DNA from: Ectopseudomonas alcaliphila
Lineage (GTDB): Bacteria > Pseudomonadota > Gammaproteobacteria > Pseudomonadales > Pseudomonadaceae
Direction of reading: 5' to 3'
DNA: 55,841 nt
Assembly: GCF_900101755.1 (NCBI RefSeq)
Contig: NZ_FNAE01000010.1
Span: 1-55,841, forward strand
Under the pieces are notes generated by a model. The model ran no database searches. It saw only the letters and a list, made by a program, of their open reading frames with translations, and was not told the origin of the DNA. The position numbers were made by a program, and so were the translations under genes. Shown piece by piece: positions 26,944 through 36,262 of the stretch; the first letter of the stretch is position 1, and each line of letters opens with the position of its first letter.

Positions 26944-27906
26944 GTGAAACTGGCTCTGGTGGGTGATATCGGTGGTACCAACGCACGCTTTGCGCTGTGG
27001 CGTGACAACCATCTGGAGGCGGTGCAGGTTCTGCCGACCGCCGATTTTCCTGGGCCGGAGCAGGCCATCGTCGCCTATCTGCAAGCCCAGGGGCTGCCGC
27101 TGGGGGCCATAGGCTCGGTCTGCCTGGCCTGTGCCGGGCCGGTCAGCGGAAATCTGTTTCGCTTCACCAACAACCATTGGCGCATCGATCGTACGGCGTT
27201 CTGTGAGGCGCTGCGGATCGACGAGCTGCTGATGATCAACGATTTCTCCGCTATGGCCCTGGGCATGACCCGCCTGGCCGAGCACGAGCGGGTGCCGGTG
27301 TGTGAGGGTCAGGCGCAGGCAGACCGTCCGGTGCTGGTGATCGGCGCCGGCACTGGCCTGGGCGTCGGCACGCTGCTGGAGCGCCCGGATGGCAGCTGGC
27401 TGGTGCTGCCGGGGGAGGGCGGGCATGTCGACCTGCCCATCGGCAGCCCGCGCGAGGCCGATCTCTGGCAGGTTCTCTATCGGCAGTTGGGTCATGTGCG
27501 GGCCGAGGACGTGCTCAGCGGTAATGGTCTGTTGGCCCTGTACCAGGCCATCTGTGAGCTCGACGGCCAGCCACGGCAGCACGCGACGCCCGCTGCGATC
27601 ACCGCCGCCGGCCTGGCGGGCGAGCCCGTCGCCGCCGAGGTGCTGGAGCAGTTCAGTCGCTGGCTGGGACGCGTTGCCGGCAACAACGTGCTGACGCTGG
27701 GGGCACGCGGTGGGGTGTACATCGTCGGTGGTGTGGTACCGCGTTTTGCCGAACGCTTTCTCGCCAGCGGTTTTGCCAAGAGCTTCAGCGACAAGGGCTG
27801 CATGAGCGAATACCTTCACGGCATCCCGGTGTGGCTGGTGACGGCCGAGTATCCCGGCCTGACCGGCGCCGGTGTGGCCTTGCAACAGAGGGCCGAGGCC
27901 GGGTAG
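26944..27906 (+). CDS. glk: glucokinase
   Basis: 320-aa bacterial glucokinase; phosphorylates cytoplasmic glucose to glucose-6-phosphate with ATP, feeding the Entner-Doudoroff pathway. The N-terminal phosphate-binding motif GDIGGTNARFALW, MINDFSAMALG, IGAGTGLGVGTL and PGEGGHVDLP are all present. GTG start with GGAGG at 26931. In many pseudomonads glk follows edd; here edd is absent and glk has its own promoter with a HexR-type box. gltR follows after 56 bp on the same strand. Confidence 0.95.
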   Translation: MKLALVGDIGGTNARFALWRDNHLEAVQVLPTADFPGPEQAIVAYLQAQGLPLGAIGSVCLACAGPVSGNLFRFTNNHWRIDRTAFCEALRIDELLMINDFSAMALGMTRLAEHERVPVCEGQAQADRPVLVIGAGTGLGVGTLLERPDGSWLVLPGEGGHVDLPIGSPREADLWQVLYRQLGHVRAEDVLSGNGLLALYQAICELDGQPRQHATPAAITAAGLAGEPVAAEVLEQFSRWLGRVAGNNVLTLGARGGVYIVGGVVPRFAERFLASGFAKSFSDKGCMSEYLHGIPVWLVTAEYPGLTGAGVALQQRAEAG

Positions 27907-27962
27907 AACCTGCACCGACCCAGGCCCGCATTGCGGCATGAAGACAACAAGGACGGCGGACC

Positions 27963-28697
27963 ATGAGCCAGCCCGGCAAATCGATTCTGCTGGTCGATGA
28001 CGACCAGGAAATTCGCGAACTGCTCGATACCTACCTGAGCCGTGTCGGCTTTCAGGTGCGCGCCGTTGCCGACGGCGCCGCCTTCCGCCAGAGCCTGTGC
28101 GCCGAACAGGCCGACCTGGTCATTCTCGACGTGATGCTGCCCGACGAGGACGGTTTCAGCCTGTGCCGCTGGGTGCGTGAGCATCAGCGCTTCGCCCAGG
28201 TGCCGATCATCATGCTCACCGCCAGCTCCGACGAAGCCGACCGCGTGATTGGCCTGGAACTGGGCGCCGATGACTACCTCGGCAAGCCGTTCAGCCCGCG
28301 CGAGCTGTTGGCGCGGATCAAGGCGCTGCTGCGCCGCGCGCAGTTCACCCAGGAGCGCAGCGGCGAGGTGCTGGCATTCGACGACTGGCGCCTGGACATG
28401 GTCAGCCACCGCCTGTTCCACAGCGACGGCGAGGAAGTGATCCTGTCCGGTGCCGACTTCGCCCTGCTCAAGCTGTTTCTCGATCACCCGCAGCAGATTC
28501 TCGACCGCGACACCATCGGCAACGCCACCCGTGGTCGTGAGGTGATGCCGCTCGAGCGCATCGTCGACATGGCGGTGAGCCGCCTGCGCCAGCGCCTGCG
28601 CGATACCGACAAGCCACCGCGGCTGATCCGCACCGTGCGCGGCAGCGGCTATCAACTGGCAGCCACCGTCAGCGTGCAGGCTGGCGATGGGCGTTAA
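27963..28697 (+). CDS. gltR: response regulator GltR
   Basis: 244-aa OmpR-family response regulator: receiver domain with phospho-acceptor D56 (VILDVMLPDEDG), T in MLTASS and K in GKPFSPREL, then a winged-helix DNA-binding domain ending in RTVRGSGYQL. Position between glk and gtrS, upstream of gtsA, identifies it as GltR, regulator of the glucose transport genes. It overlaps gtrS by 11 bp. Confidence 0.92.
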   Translation: MSQPGKSILLVDDDQEIRELLDTYLSRVGFQVRAVADGAAFRQSLCAEQADLVILDVMLPDEDGFSLCRWVREHQRFAQVPIIMLTASSDEADRVIGLELGADDYLGKPFSPRELLARIKALLRRAQFTQERSGEVLAFDDWRLDMVSHRLFHSDGEEVILSGADFALLKLFLDHPQQILDRDTIGNATRGREVMPLERIVDMAVSRLRQRLRDTDKPPRLIRTVRGSGYQLAATVSVQAGDGR

Positions 28698-30129
28698 CCC
28701 ACGGCGCTGGCTGCCGCGTTCGCTGCTCGGGCGCATGCTATTGCTCACCCTGCTGGCGATATTGGCGGCGCAGACGCTATCCAGTGCCATCTGGCTGTCG
28801 CAGTTGCGTGCCACCCAGCTCGAAGGTTTGGTCACCACCGCACGCAGCCTGGCGCATTCGATGTCCGCCAGCGTGCGTTACTTTCGTTCGCTGCCGGTGA
28901 ATTACCGGCCGCTGGTGCTCGATCAGTTACGCAGCATGGGCGGCACGCGCTTCGTGGTTAGTCTCAATGACCGTCCGTTGCAGATGAAGCTGCTGCCAGC
29001 CACGCCACGCAAGCAGGCGGTAACCGAGGCGGTGACCGAGGTGCTGCGCCAGGCGCTGGGCAGCGCCGCAGACATTTCGGTGACCTTCGTCAGCCCCGAT
29101 GATCTGCGCATCTTCAATGGCGGCCTGAAACTCGACGAGCTGCCGCGTTCCTGGGCGCACTATGCCCTGACTCTGGAGCCGATCAACCCGCCGGTACTGG
29201 TGACGCAGATCCAGCTGGCACCGGGAGAATGGCTGTATATCGCCTCGTTGCTGCCCGAGCCCTACACCAGCCTGGAGGAGCCCATCCTGCCCACCCAGCA
29301 GCTGTGGTTCATCCTGCTGACTACCGCCTTCCTGCTGTTGTTCATCGGCTTGCTGGTGCATCTGCAGAGCCGTCCGCTCAAGCGTCTGGCGCGCACCGCG
29401 CGGCACCTGTCGCTGGGTGCGGAAGTGGAGCCGGTGGCCGAAGGCGGCGGCCGCGAGGTGGTGGAGGTGGCACGCGCCTTCAACGCCATGCGCGAGCGCA
29501 TCAGCCGCTACCTGACCGAGCGCAGCCAGCTGTTCAGTGCCATCTCCCATGACCTGCGCACACCGATCACGCGCCTGCGCCTGCGCGTCGAACTGCTTGA
29601 CGACGAGAGCCTGCAAAGCAAGTTCGGGCGTGACCTGGACGACCTGGAGCTGCTGGTCAAGGGCGCGCTGCAATGCGTGAAGGACACCGACATTCACGAG
29701 AACATCGAGCCGGTCGACCTCAATTACCTGCTGCATGGGCTGACCGAACCCTATCTCGGCACCGGCCGGGTCACCCTCGATGGCGCGGCGCGGTCTCTTT
29801 ATCCCGGCAAGCCGCTGGCCCTGCGCCGCTGTATCGGCAACCTGCTGGACAACGCGCTGAAGTACGGCGAGCGCGCGCACCTGCACATCGAGGACGACGC
29901 CGAGGCGTTCGTCCTGCACGTCGATGACGAGGGGCCGGGCGTGCCCGAGCAGAAGCTCGAGCAGGTGTTCGAACCGCATTTTCGCCTGGCCAGCCAGCAG
30001 CAGGGCTACGGCATGGGGCTTGGCATCGCGCGTAATCTCGCGCACAGCCACGGTGGCGAGCTGAGCCTGCGCAACCTGCGTGACGGAGGGCTGCGCGTCA
30101 CCCTCTGGCTACCGCGTCAGGCCCGCTGA
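28687..30129 (+). CDS. gtrS: sensor histidine kinase GtrS
   Basis: 480-aa membrane histidine kinase: helix at about 14-35, periplasmic sensor of about 170 residues, second helix at about 207-228, HAMP, dimerisation domain with phospho-accepting H288 (ISHDLRTPITRLR), and an ATPase domain (NLLDNALKYG, DEGPGVPEQ, GMGLGIARNL). In P. aeruginosa GtrS senses 2-ketogluconate/6-phosphogluconate and phosphorylates GltR. It overlaps gltR, so the two are co-translated. Confidence 0.92.
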   Translation: MGVNPRRWLPRSLLGRMLLLTLLAILAAQTLSSAIWLSQLRATQLEGLVTTARSLAHSMSASVRYFRSLPVNYRPLVLDQLRSMGGTRFVVSLNDRPLQMKLLPATPRKQAVTEAVTEVLRQALGSAADISVTFVSPDDLRIFNGGLKLDELPRSWAHYALTLEPINPPVLVTQIQLAPGEWLYIASLLPEPYTSLEEPILPTQQLWFILLTTAFLLLFIGLLVHLQSRPLKRLARTARHLSLGAEVEPVAEGGGREVVEVARAFNAMRERISRYLTERSQLFSAISHDLRTPITRLRLRVELLDDESLQSKFGRDLDDLELLVKGALQCVKDTDIHENIEPVDLNYLLHGLTEPYLGTGRVTLDGAARSLYPGKPLALRRCIGNLLDNALKYGERAHLHIEDDAEAFVLHVDDEGPGVPEQKLEQVFEPHFRLASQQQGYGMGLGIARNLAHSHGGELSLRNLRDGGLRVTLWLPRQAR

Positions 30130-30200
30130 ACTCGCTGTCCTCAAGCGTGGGCGCAGCGCCGCAGCACGCGCCGTGGTGCCCATGTAACTCGCCGGCGCCG

Positions 30201-30240
30201 CTTTGTAACGGTCTGGTGACTTTCCAGTACCCTTTGTTAC
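30201..30240. promoter_or_regulatory. direct repeat upstream of gtsA
   Basis: CTTTGTAAC (30201-30209) and CTTTGTTAC (30232-30240) lie 31 bp apart (three helical turns), 90-130 bp before gtsA. OmpR-type regulators usually bind direct repeats, so this could be a GltR site; no published motif was matched. Confidence 0.35.
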
Positions 30241-30328
30241 CCCGAGTGCATCGGGGGCTGGGTAGACTCGTTCGCAATGCAAGCACCACGACTTGCTCGC
30301 GAATAACAACAACAAGGTGTCTTATCCC

Positions 30329-31582
30329 ATGAAAGCGATCTCTCGCCTGTCCTGTGCCATCTCCCTCGCTGTCCTGCTGCCCCTGTCCGCCACTGCCGGT
30401 GAAGTCGAAGTGCTGCACTGGTGGACCTCCGGTGGTGAAAAACGCGCCGCCGATACCCTGCAGAAACTGGTCGAAGCCCAGGGCCACAAATGGAAGGATT
30501 TCGCCGTTGCCGGTGGCGGTGGTGAAGCGGCCATGACCGTGCTGAAGACCCGCGCCGTGTCCGGCAACCCGCCCGCCGCAGCGCAGATCAAGGGCCCGGA
30601 TATCCAGGAGTGGGGTGAGTTGGGCCTGCTCGCCGACCTCAACGACGTCGCCGCCGAGCAGAAGTGGGATGACCTGCTGCCGCCGCAGGTGATCGAGGTG
30701 ATGAAGTACCAGGGCGATTACGTGGCGGTGCCGGTCAACGTGCACCGGGTCAACTGGTTGTGGATCAACCCACAGGTGTTCGAAAAGGCTGGCGCCACGC
30801 CGCCGACCACCCTCGACGAATTCTTCGCCGCCGCCGACAAGCTCAAGGCCGCCGGCTTCATCGCCATCGCCCATGGCGGCCAGCCCTGGCAGGACGGCAC
30901 CGTGTTCGAGGACCTGGCCTTCAGCATTCTCGGCGCCGAGGGCTTTCGCAAGGCCTTCGTCGAGCTGGACCGCGCCACCCTGACCGGCGACAAGATGGTC
31001 GAGGTGTTCGCCGCCCTGCAGAAGCTGCGCGGCTATATCGATGCCGACGCCGCCGGGCGCGACTGGAACAGCGCCACCGGCCTGGTGATCGACGGCAAGG
31101 CCGGCATGCAGATCATGGGCGACTGGGCCAAGAGCGAGTGGACCGCCGCTGGCAAGGTCGCCGGCAAGGACTACGAATGCCTGGCCTTCCCAGGTACCCA
31201 GGGCAGCTTCGCCTTCAACATCGACTCGCTGGCCATGTTCAAGCTGAACAACGCCGACAACCGCAAGGCCCAGGAAGACCTGGCGCGCACGGTGATGGGC
31301 AACGAGTTCCAGGAGTTCTTCAACCAGAACAAGGGCTCGATCCCGGTGCGCATGGACCAGGACATGAGCAGCTTCGACGCCTGCGCGCAGAAGTCCATGG
31401 CCGACTTCAAGGAGGCCGCCGCTGACGGCGGTCTGCAGCCGAGCCTGGCCCACGGCATGGCCGCTTCCAGCTACGTGCAGGGCGCGGTGTTCGACGTGGT
31501 GACCAACTTCTTCAACGACGCCAAGGCCGACCCGAAACGCGCCGCCCAGCAGCTGGCGGCGGCGATCCAGGCGGTGCAGTGA
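30329..31582 (+). CDS. gtsA: glucose ABC transporter substrate-binding protein
   Basis: 417-aa periplasmic sugar-binding protein with a signal peptide (cleavage near SATAGE, residue 23). Typical family-1 sequences: VEVLHWWTSGGEKRA, VPVNVHRVNWLWINP, GDWAKSEW. It binds glucose in the periplasm and delivers it to GtsBC. ATG at 30329 follows AAGGTG. First gene of gtsABCD-porin. The 160-bp gap after it is packed with hairpins. Confidence 0.93.
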   Translation: MKAISRLSCAISLAVLLPLSATAGEVEVLHWWTSGGEKRAADTLQKLVEAQGHKWKDFAVAGGGGEAAMTVLKTRAVSGNPPAAAQIKGPDIQEWGELGLLADLNDVAAEQKWDDLLPPQVIEVMKYQGDYVAVPVNVHRVNWLWINPQVFEKAGATPPTTLDEFFAAADKLKAAGFIAIAHGGQPWQDGTVFEDLAFSILGAEGFRKAFVELDRATLTGDKMVEVFAALQKLRGYIDADAAGRDWNSATGLVIDGKAGMQIMGDWAKSEWTAAGKVAGKDYECLAFPGTQGSFAFNIDSLAMFKLNNADNRKAQEDLARTVMGNEFQEFFNQNKGSIPVRMDQDMSSFDACAQKSMADFKEAAADGGLQPSLAHGMAASSYVQGAVFDVVTNFFNDAKADPKRAAQQLAAAIQAVQ

Positions 31583-31588
31583 GTCTGC

Positions 31589-31675
31589 GGGCCGCCTAGG
31601 CGGCCCTTGCCGTAGGGCGGGTGCAACCCGCCGGTTTCAAGCCTTCTATCCCTGGCGCATGCCCACAGGCATGCG
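31589..31675 (+). repeat. hairpin cluster between gtsA and gtsB
   Basis: Three stable inverted repeats: perfect 18-bp palindrome at 31589-31606, REP-like GTAGGGCGGGTGCAACCCGCC at 31612-31632 (21 bases, named here by position and head), and CGCATGCC-CACA-GGCATGCG at 31656-31675. None has a good T-run. By analogy with malE-malF, they probably protect the gtsA message so the binding protein is made in excess. Confidence 0.7.
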
Positions 31676-31742
31676 TCATGGGATCGGCCGCGCCGCGTTT
31701 CCCTCTCAGGGGGCCGCGCAACCTGCAACGACGGAGTGATCC

Positions 31743-32651
31743 ATGAGTTCAAATGCAGTCTTCGCCAAAGCCTCACCGCTGGACGCCCTGCAGCGCTGGC
31801 TGCCCAAGCTGGTGCTGGCACCGAGCATGGTCATCGTGCTGGTGGGCTTCTACGGCTACATCGGCTGGACCTTCCTGCTGTCGTTCACCAACTCGCGCTT
31901 CATGCCCAGCTACAACTTCGTCGGGCTGCAGCAGTACGCACGGTTGTGGGACAACGACCGCTGGTGGGTGGCGAGCCAGAACCTGCTGGTCTTCGGCGGC
32001 CTGTTCATCGCCATCAGCCTGGTCATCGGCGTGTTTCTGGCGGTGCTGCTGGATCAGCGCATTCGCCGCGAAGGCTTCATTCGCACCATCTTTCTCTACC
32101 CCATGGCGCTGTCGATGATCGTCACCGGCACCGCCTGGAAGTGGCTGCTCAACCCCGGCCTGGGGCTGGACAAACTACTGCGCGACTGGGGCTGGGAAGG
32201 CTTTCGTTTCGACTGGCTGGTGGATCCGGATCGCGTCGTCTACTGCCTGGTGATGGCCGCCGTGTGGCAGTCCTCGGGCTTCGTCATGGCGCTGTTTCTC
32301 GCCGGCTTGCGCAGCGTCGATCAGTCGATCATCCGCGCCGCCCAGGTCGATGGTGCCAGCCTGCCGAGCATCTACCTGCGCATCGTGCTGCCGAGCCTGG
32401 GCCCGGTGTTCTTCAGCGCGCTGATGATCCTCGCCCATATCGCCATCAAGAGCTTCGACCTGGTCGCCTCGATGACCGCTGGCGGCCCCGGCTACGCCTC
32501 CGACCTGCCGGCGATGTTCATGTACGCCCATACCTTTACCCGCGGCCAGATGGGCCTCGGCGCCGCCAGCGCGATGCTGATGCTCGGTGCGGTGCTGGCG
32601 ATTCTGGTGCCCTACCTGTATTCCGAACTGCGAGGCAAACGTCATGACTAG
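31743..32651 (+). CDS. gtsB: glucose ABC transporter permease
   Basis: 302-aa inner-membrane permease with six predicted helices and the cytoplasmic EAA-type loop RAAQVDGASLPSIYLRIVLP that docks on the ATPase. Homologous to MalF/UgpA-type permeases. Stop codon overlaps gtsC by 8 bp. Confidence 0.93.
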   Translation: MSSNAVFAKASPLDALQRWLPKLVLAPSMVIVLVGFYGYIGWTFLLSFTNSRFMPSYNFVGLQQYARLWDNDRWWVASQNLLVFGGLFIAISLVIGVFLAVLLDQRIRREGFIRTIFLYPMALSMIVTGTAWKWLLNPGLGLDKLLRDWGWEGFRFDWLVDPDRVVYCLVMAAVWQSSGFVMALFLAGLRSVDQSIIRAAQVDGASLPSIYLRIVLPSLGPVFFSALMILAHIAIKSFDLVASMTAGGPGYASDLPAMFMYAHTFTRGQMGLGAASAMLMLGAVLAILVPYLYSELRGKRHD

Positions 32652-33513
32652 CCATGCCATTAATGCGCAAGTCGCGCCGCGCCGGATAAGGGCGTTCAGC
32701 CTCAGCCGGCTGGCCATCCATGCCACCCTGATCCTGGCCTGCGCGGTGTATCTGGTGCCGCTGCTGGTGATGCTGCTGACCAGCTTCAAGACCCCCGACG
32801 ACATCCGCAGCGGCAACCTGCTGTCGATCCCGGACGTGTTCACCCTGATCGGCTGGGTCAAGGCCTGGGACGGTGTCGGCGGCTATTTCTGGAACTCGGT
32901 GAAGATCACCATCCCGGCAGTGCTGATCTCCACGTTGCTCGGCGCGCTGAACGGCTACGTGCTGGCCATGTGGCGCTTTCGCGGCTCGCAGCTGTTCTTC
33001 GGCCTGCTGCTGTTCGGCTGCTTCCTGCCGTTCCAGGTGATCCTGCTGCCGGCGTCCTTCACCCTCGGCCAGCTTGGCCTGGCCAACACCACCGAAGGCC
33101 TGGTGCTGGTGCACGTGGTCTACGGCCTGGCCTTCACCACGCTGTTCTTCCGCAACTTCTACGTGAGCATTCCCGAGGCGCTGGTACGCGCCGCACGCCT
33201 CGATGGCGCCGGCTTCTTCACCATCTTCGGGCGCATCCTGCTGCCGATGTCGGTGCCGATCATCATGGTCTGCCTGATCTGGCAGTTCACCCAGATCTGG
33301 AACGACTTCCTCTTCGGTGTGGTGTTCGCCAGCGGCGACACCCAGCCGATCACCGTGGCGCTGAACAACCTGGTCAACACCAGCACCGGGGCCAAGGAAT
33401 ACAACGTCGACATGGCCGCCGCGATGATCGCCGGGCTGCCCACGCTGCTGGTCTACATCCTGGCCGGTAAATATTTTCTGCGCGGTTTGACGGCCGGCGC
33501 GGTGAAAGGCTGA
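32644..33513 (+). CDS. gtsC: glucose ABC transporter permease
   Basis: 289-aa MalG/UgpE-type permease with six helices and the EAA loop RAARLDGAGFFTIFGRILLP. Start ATG at 32644 lies within the end of gtsB; the alternative upstream codon at 32587 is inside gtsB coding sequence. It pairs with GtsB to form the channel. Confidence 0.93.
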   Translation: MTSHAINAQVAPRRIRAFSLSRLAIHATLILACAVYLVPLLVMLLTSFKTPDDIRSGNLLSIPDVFTLIGWVKAWDGVGGYFWNSVKITIPAVLISTLLGALNGYVLAMWRFRGSQLFFGLLLFGCFLPFQVILLPASFTLGQLGLANTTEGLVLVHVVYGLAFTTLFFRNFYVSIPEALVRAARLDGAGFFTIFGRILLPMSVPIIMVCLIWQFTQIWNDFLFGVVFASGDTQPITVALNNLVNTSTGAKEYNVDMAAAMIAGLPTLLVYILAGKYFLRGLTAGAVKG

Positions 33514-33537
33514 CGCCTTCAAGATTGGAGAAACGAC

Positions 33538-34683
33538 ATGGCTACCCTCGAACTGCGCAACGTCAACAAGTCCTATGGCAGCGGCCTGGCGGACACCCTG
33601 AAGAACATCGAACTGGCCATCGACTCCGGCGAGTTCCTGATCCTGGTCGGTCCTTCCGGCTGCGGCAAATCCACCCTGATGAACTGCATTGCCGGTCTGG
33701 AAAGCATCAGCGGCGGGGCGATCCTGGTCGATGGCGCCGACATCAGCGGCATGAGCCCGAAGGATCGTGATATCGCCATGGTGTTCCAGTCCTACGCGCT
33801 GTACCCGACCATGACGGTGAAGGACAACATCGCTTTCGGCCTGAAGATGCGCAAGCTGCCGCCGGCCGAGATCGAGGCCGAAGTGGCGCGCGTGGCCAAG
33901 CTGCTGCAGATCGAGCATCTGCTGGCGCGCAAGCCAGGCCAGCTCTCTGGTGGCCAGCAGCAGCGCGTGGCCATGGGCCGGGCGCTGGCGCGGCGGCCGA
34001 AGATCTACCTGTTCGACGAACCGCTGTCGAACCTCGACGCCAAGCTGCGCGTGGAGATGCGCACCGAAATCAAGCTGATGCACCAGCGCCTGAAGACCAC
34101 CACGGTGTACGTCACCCACGACCAGATCGAGGCCATGACCCTGGGCGACAAGGTGGCGGTGATGAAGGACGGCATCATCCAGCAGTTCGGCACCCCGCAG
34201 GAAATCTACAACGACCCGGCCAACCAGTTCGTCGCCAGCTTCATCGGTTCGCCGCCGATGAACTTCATCCCACTGCGCACGCAGGTGCGCGATGGCCAGT
34301 GCTTCGGTCTGCTCGACTCTGGCCAGGCGCGCTGCGAGCTGCCACTGGGCGCGGCGGCCGAGCTGCAAGGGCGCGAGCTGATGCTTGGTATGCGTCCCGA
34401 GCAGATCCTGCTGGCGCCCGCGGAGTCGCCACTGCCGAGCGTGCGCGCCGAGGTCGAGGTGGTCGAGCCGACCGGCCCGGACACCCTGGTGTTCGTCAGC
34501 CTCAACCAGACCAAGGTGTGCTGCCGCCTGACTCCGGACGCCGCGCCGCAGGTTGGCGCCAGTCTCGATCTGCAGTTCGATCCGGCACGCGTGCTGCTGT
34601 TCGATGCCACCAGCGGCGAGCGCCTGCGCCCGGGAAAGCGTCAGGCCACTGACAACAAGGTGGCCCAGTTCAAGCTCGGTTAG
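33538..34683 (+). CDS. gtsD: glucose ABC transporter ATP-binding protein
   Basis: 381-aa MalK/UgpC-type ATPase: Walker A GPSGCGKST near residue 38, Q-loop QSYALYP, signature LSGGQQQRVAMGRAL, Walker B IYLFDEPLSNLD, H-loop THDQIEAM, then a C-terminal regulatory OB-fold domain (MNFIPLR, LGMRPEQI). Powers GtsBC. 24 bp after gtsC with GGAGAAA before the ATG. Confidence 0.95.
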   Translation: MATLELRNVNKSYGSGLADTLKNIELAIDSGEFLILVGPSGCGKSTLMNCIAGLESISGGAILVDGADISGMSPKDRDIAMVFQSYALYPTMTVKDNIAFGLKMRKLPPAEIEAEVARVAKLLQIEHLLARKPGQLSGGQQQRVAMGRALARRPKIYLFDEPLSNLDAKLRVEMRTEIKLMHQRLKTTTVYVTHDQIEAMTLGDKVAVMKDGIIQQFGTPQEIYNDPANQFVASFIGSPPMNFIPLRTQVRDGQCFGLLDSGQARCELPLGAAAELQGRELMLGMRPEQILLAPAESPLPSVRAEVEVVEPTGPDTLVFVSLNQTKVCCRLTPDAAPQVGASLDLQFDPARVLLFDATSGERLRPGKRQATDNKVAQFKLG

Positions 34684-34687
34684 CCAT

Positions 34688-34746
34688 GTAGCCCGGATGA
34701 AATCCGCGGGCTGCCCAATCAACCCCCCGGATTGCATCCGGGCTAC
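34688..34746. repeat. REP pair between gtsD and porin gene
   Basis: Two GTAGCCCGGAT-type REP elements in inverted orientation (GTAGCCCGGATG at the left end, CATCCGGGCTAC at the right). The same family recurs at 36170-36227 and 44991-45135. Confidence 0.8.
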
Positions 34747-34827
34747 ACGGCGCACCAAGGCAATGAAAAAACCGTCGCTGCGGCGGTAATCCGCAGCATC
34801 GCTCAATAAAAACAATCAGGAGCAACG

Positions 34828-36066
34828 ATGAAGACCACACAGCAAACCCTCACCTGTTCGCTCGGCGTTCCCTGCCTGCTGGCACTGGCTTTGGCCACGC
34901 CGCAGGCACAGGCTGTCGAGTTCAGCGGTTATGTGCGCAGCGGCATCGGCGGCGCGGACACTGGCGGCACGCAGCAGTGCTTCCAGTTGCCGGGCGCGCA
35001 GTCCAAGTACCGCCTGGGCAACGAGTGCGAGCAGTACATCGAGCTGGATCTGCGCCAGGATCTGTTTCGCCTGGACGACGGTTCGGTGATCAGCGTCGAG
35101 GGCATGGCGCAGCTCTACAACCAGTACGGCCACACGCCCAAGTTCACCGGTGACTATGGCTTCGCGCGGATGAACCAGATGTACGCGGAATGGAGCAATA
35201 TGCCGGCACTCAATGGCGGCTCGCTGTGGGCCGGGCGGCGCTTCTACAAGCGTAACGACATCCACATTTCAGATTTCTACTACTGGAACCAGAGCGCCAC
35301 CGGTTTTGGTATCGACGAGATGGTCATCGGCGACCTCAAGTACAGCTACGTGTTTTCGCGCAAGGACAACTACAATCAGGACCCCTACATCAACCGCCAC
35401 GATTTCAACGTCGGCGGCTTCAAGGTCAACCCCGGCGGCGAGCTGGAAGTGGGCGTCAGCTACATCGACAAACCGGACAGCACCGACAGCCACAGCGGCT
35501 GGGCGGTGACCGCGCAGCACAAGCAGCAGGACTTCCTCGGCGGGGTCAACACCTTTGCCCTGCAATATGGCCGTGGGCCCGGCACCGGCCTGGGTTATAC
35601 CGGCGACCCGACCCTCGACAACAGCAACCGCAGCTGGCGCCTGGTGGAGTTCTTCGACTTCCAGATGACCCCGCGTCTCGGTGGCCAGGTGCAGCTGGTC
35701 TACCAGAAGGACAAGCGCCCGGACGGCGCGGACCAGAACTGGCTGTCCATCGGCGGTCGTACCAGCTACGCCTTCACCGAGCAGTTCAAGCTGGTCGGCG
35801 AGATCGGTCGCGATCAGGTCGAAGCGCCCGGTGGTACGCGCAAGCTGACCAAGTTCACCATCGCCCCGACCTGGTCGCCAGCCGGCCCCGGTTTCTGGGA
35901 GCGCCCGGAAATCCGCCTGTACTACACCTACGCCAGCTGGAACCGTGCGGCGCAGCAGGCCGCCAACCTGCTGGCCGACGGCTCGGCATTGTCCGAGAAC
36001 GGCGCCTTCGGCAGCGCGCGCAACGGCTCCAACTTCGGCGTGCAGGTGGAGTACTGGTGGAAGTAG
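34828..36066 (+). CDS. oprB: sugar porin, LamB-like (Pseudomonas OprB-I type)
   Basis: 412-aa outer-membrane beta-barrel with a signal peptide (cleavage after AQAQA, residue 29) and C-terminal aromatic residue (VEYWWK). The stretches LWAGRRFYKRNDIHISDFYYWN and GSNFGVQVEYWW (given by position near residues 133 and 400) belong to the LamB maltoporin family, although in P. putida the corresponding gts-linked porin is called OprB-I. Admits glucose to the periplasm for GtsA. AGGAG ribosome site; last gene of the glucose operon. Confidence 0.88.
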   Translation: MKTTQQTLTCSLGVPCLLALALATPQAQAVEFSGYVRSGIGGADTGGTQQCFQLPGAQSKYRLGNECEQYIELDLRQDLFRLDDGSVISVEGMAQLYNQYGHTPKFTGDYGFARMNQMYAEWSNMPALNGGSLWAGRRFYKRNDIHISDFYYWNQSATGFGIDEMVIGDLKYSYVFSRKDNYNQDPYINRHDFNVGGFKVNPGGELEVGVSYIDKPDSTDSHSGWAVTAQHKQQDFLGGVNTFALQYGRGPGTGLGYTGDPTLDNSNRSWRLVEFFDFQMTPRLGGQVQLVYQKDKRPDGADQNWLSIGGRTSYAFTEQFKLVGEIGRDQVEAPGGTRKLTKFTIAPTWSPAGPGFWERPEIRLYYTYASWNRAAQQAANLLADGSALSENGAFGSARNGSNFGVQVEYWWK

Positions 36067-36100
36067 AGCAATCGTAGACTGTGCCTGCTGCAAATCAGTC

Positions 36101-36257
36101 GGTGCGCACGGCGCACCCTACGTTAGGTGGCGCAGGTCATCCGTAGGGTGCGCCGTGCGCACCAGGACCGTAGCCCGGATGCAATCCGGGGCGATTCCTG
36201 CATCCGCCCCGGATTTCATCCGGGCTACAACAGCTTGTAGGGTGCGCCATGCGCACC
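36101..36257. repeat. REP cluster after the porin gene
   Basis: Two REP families nest: GTAGGGTGCGCC-type hairpins at 36101-36121 (inverted), 36143-36163 and 36237-36257, and GTAGCCCGGAT-type at 36170-36190 and 36207-36227 in opposite orientations. It separates two convergent genes and may act as terminator. Confidence 0.8.
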
Positions 36258-36262
36258 AGGCG

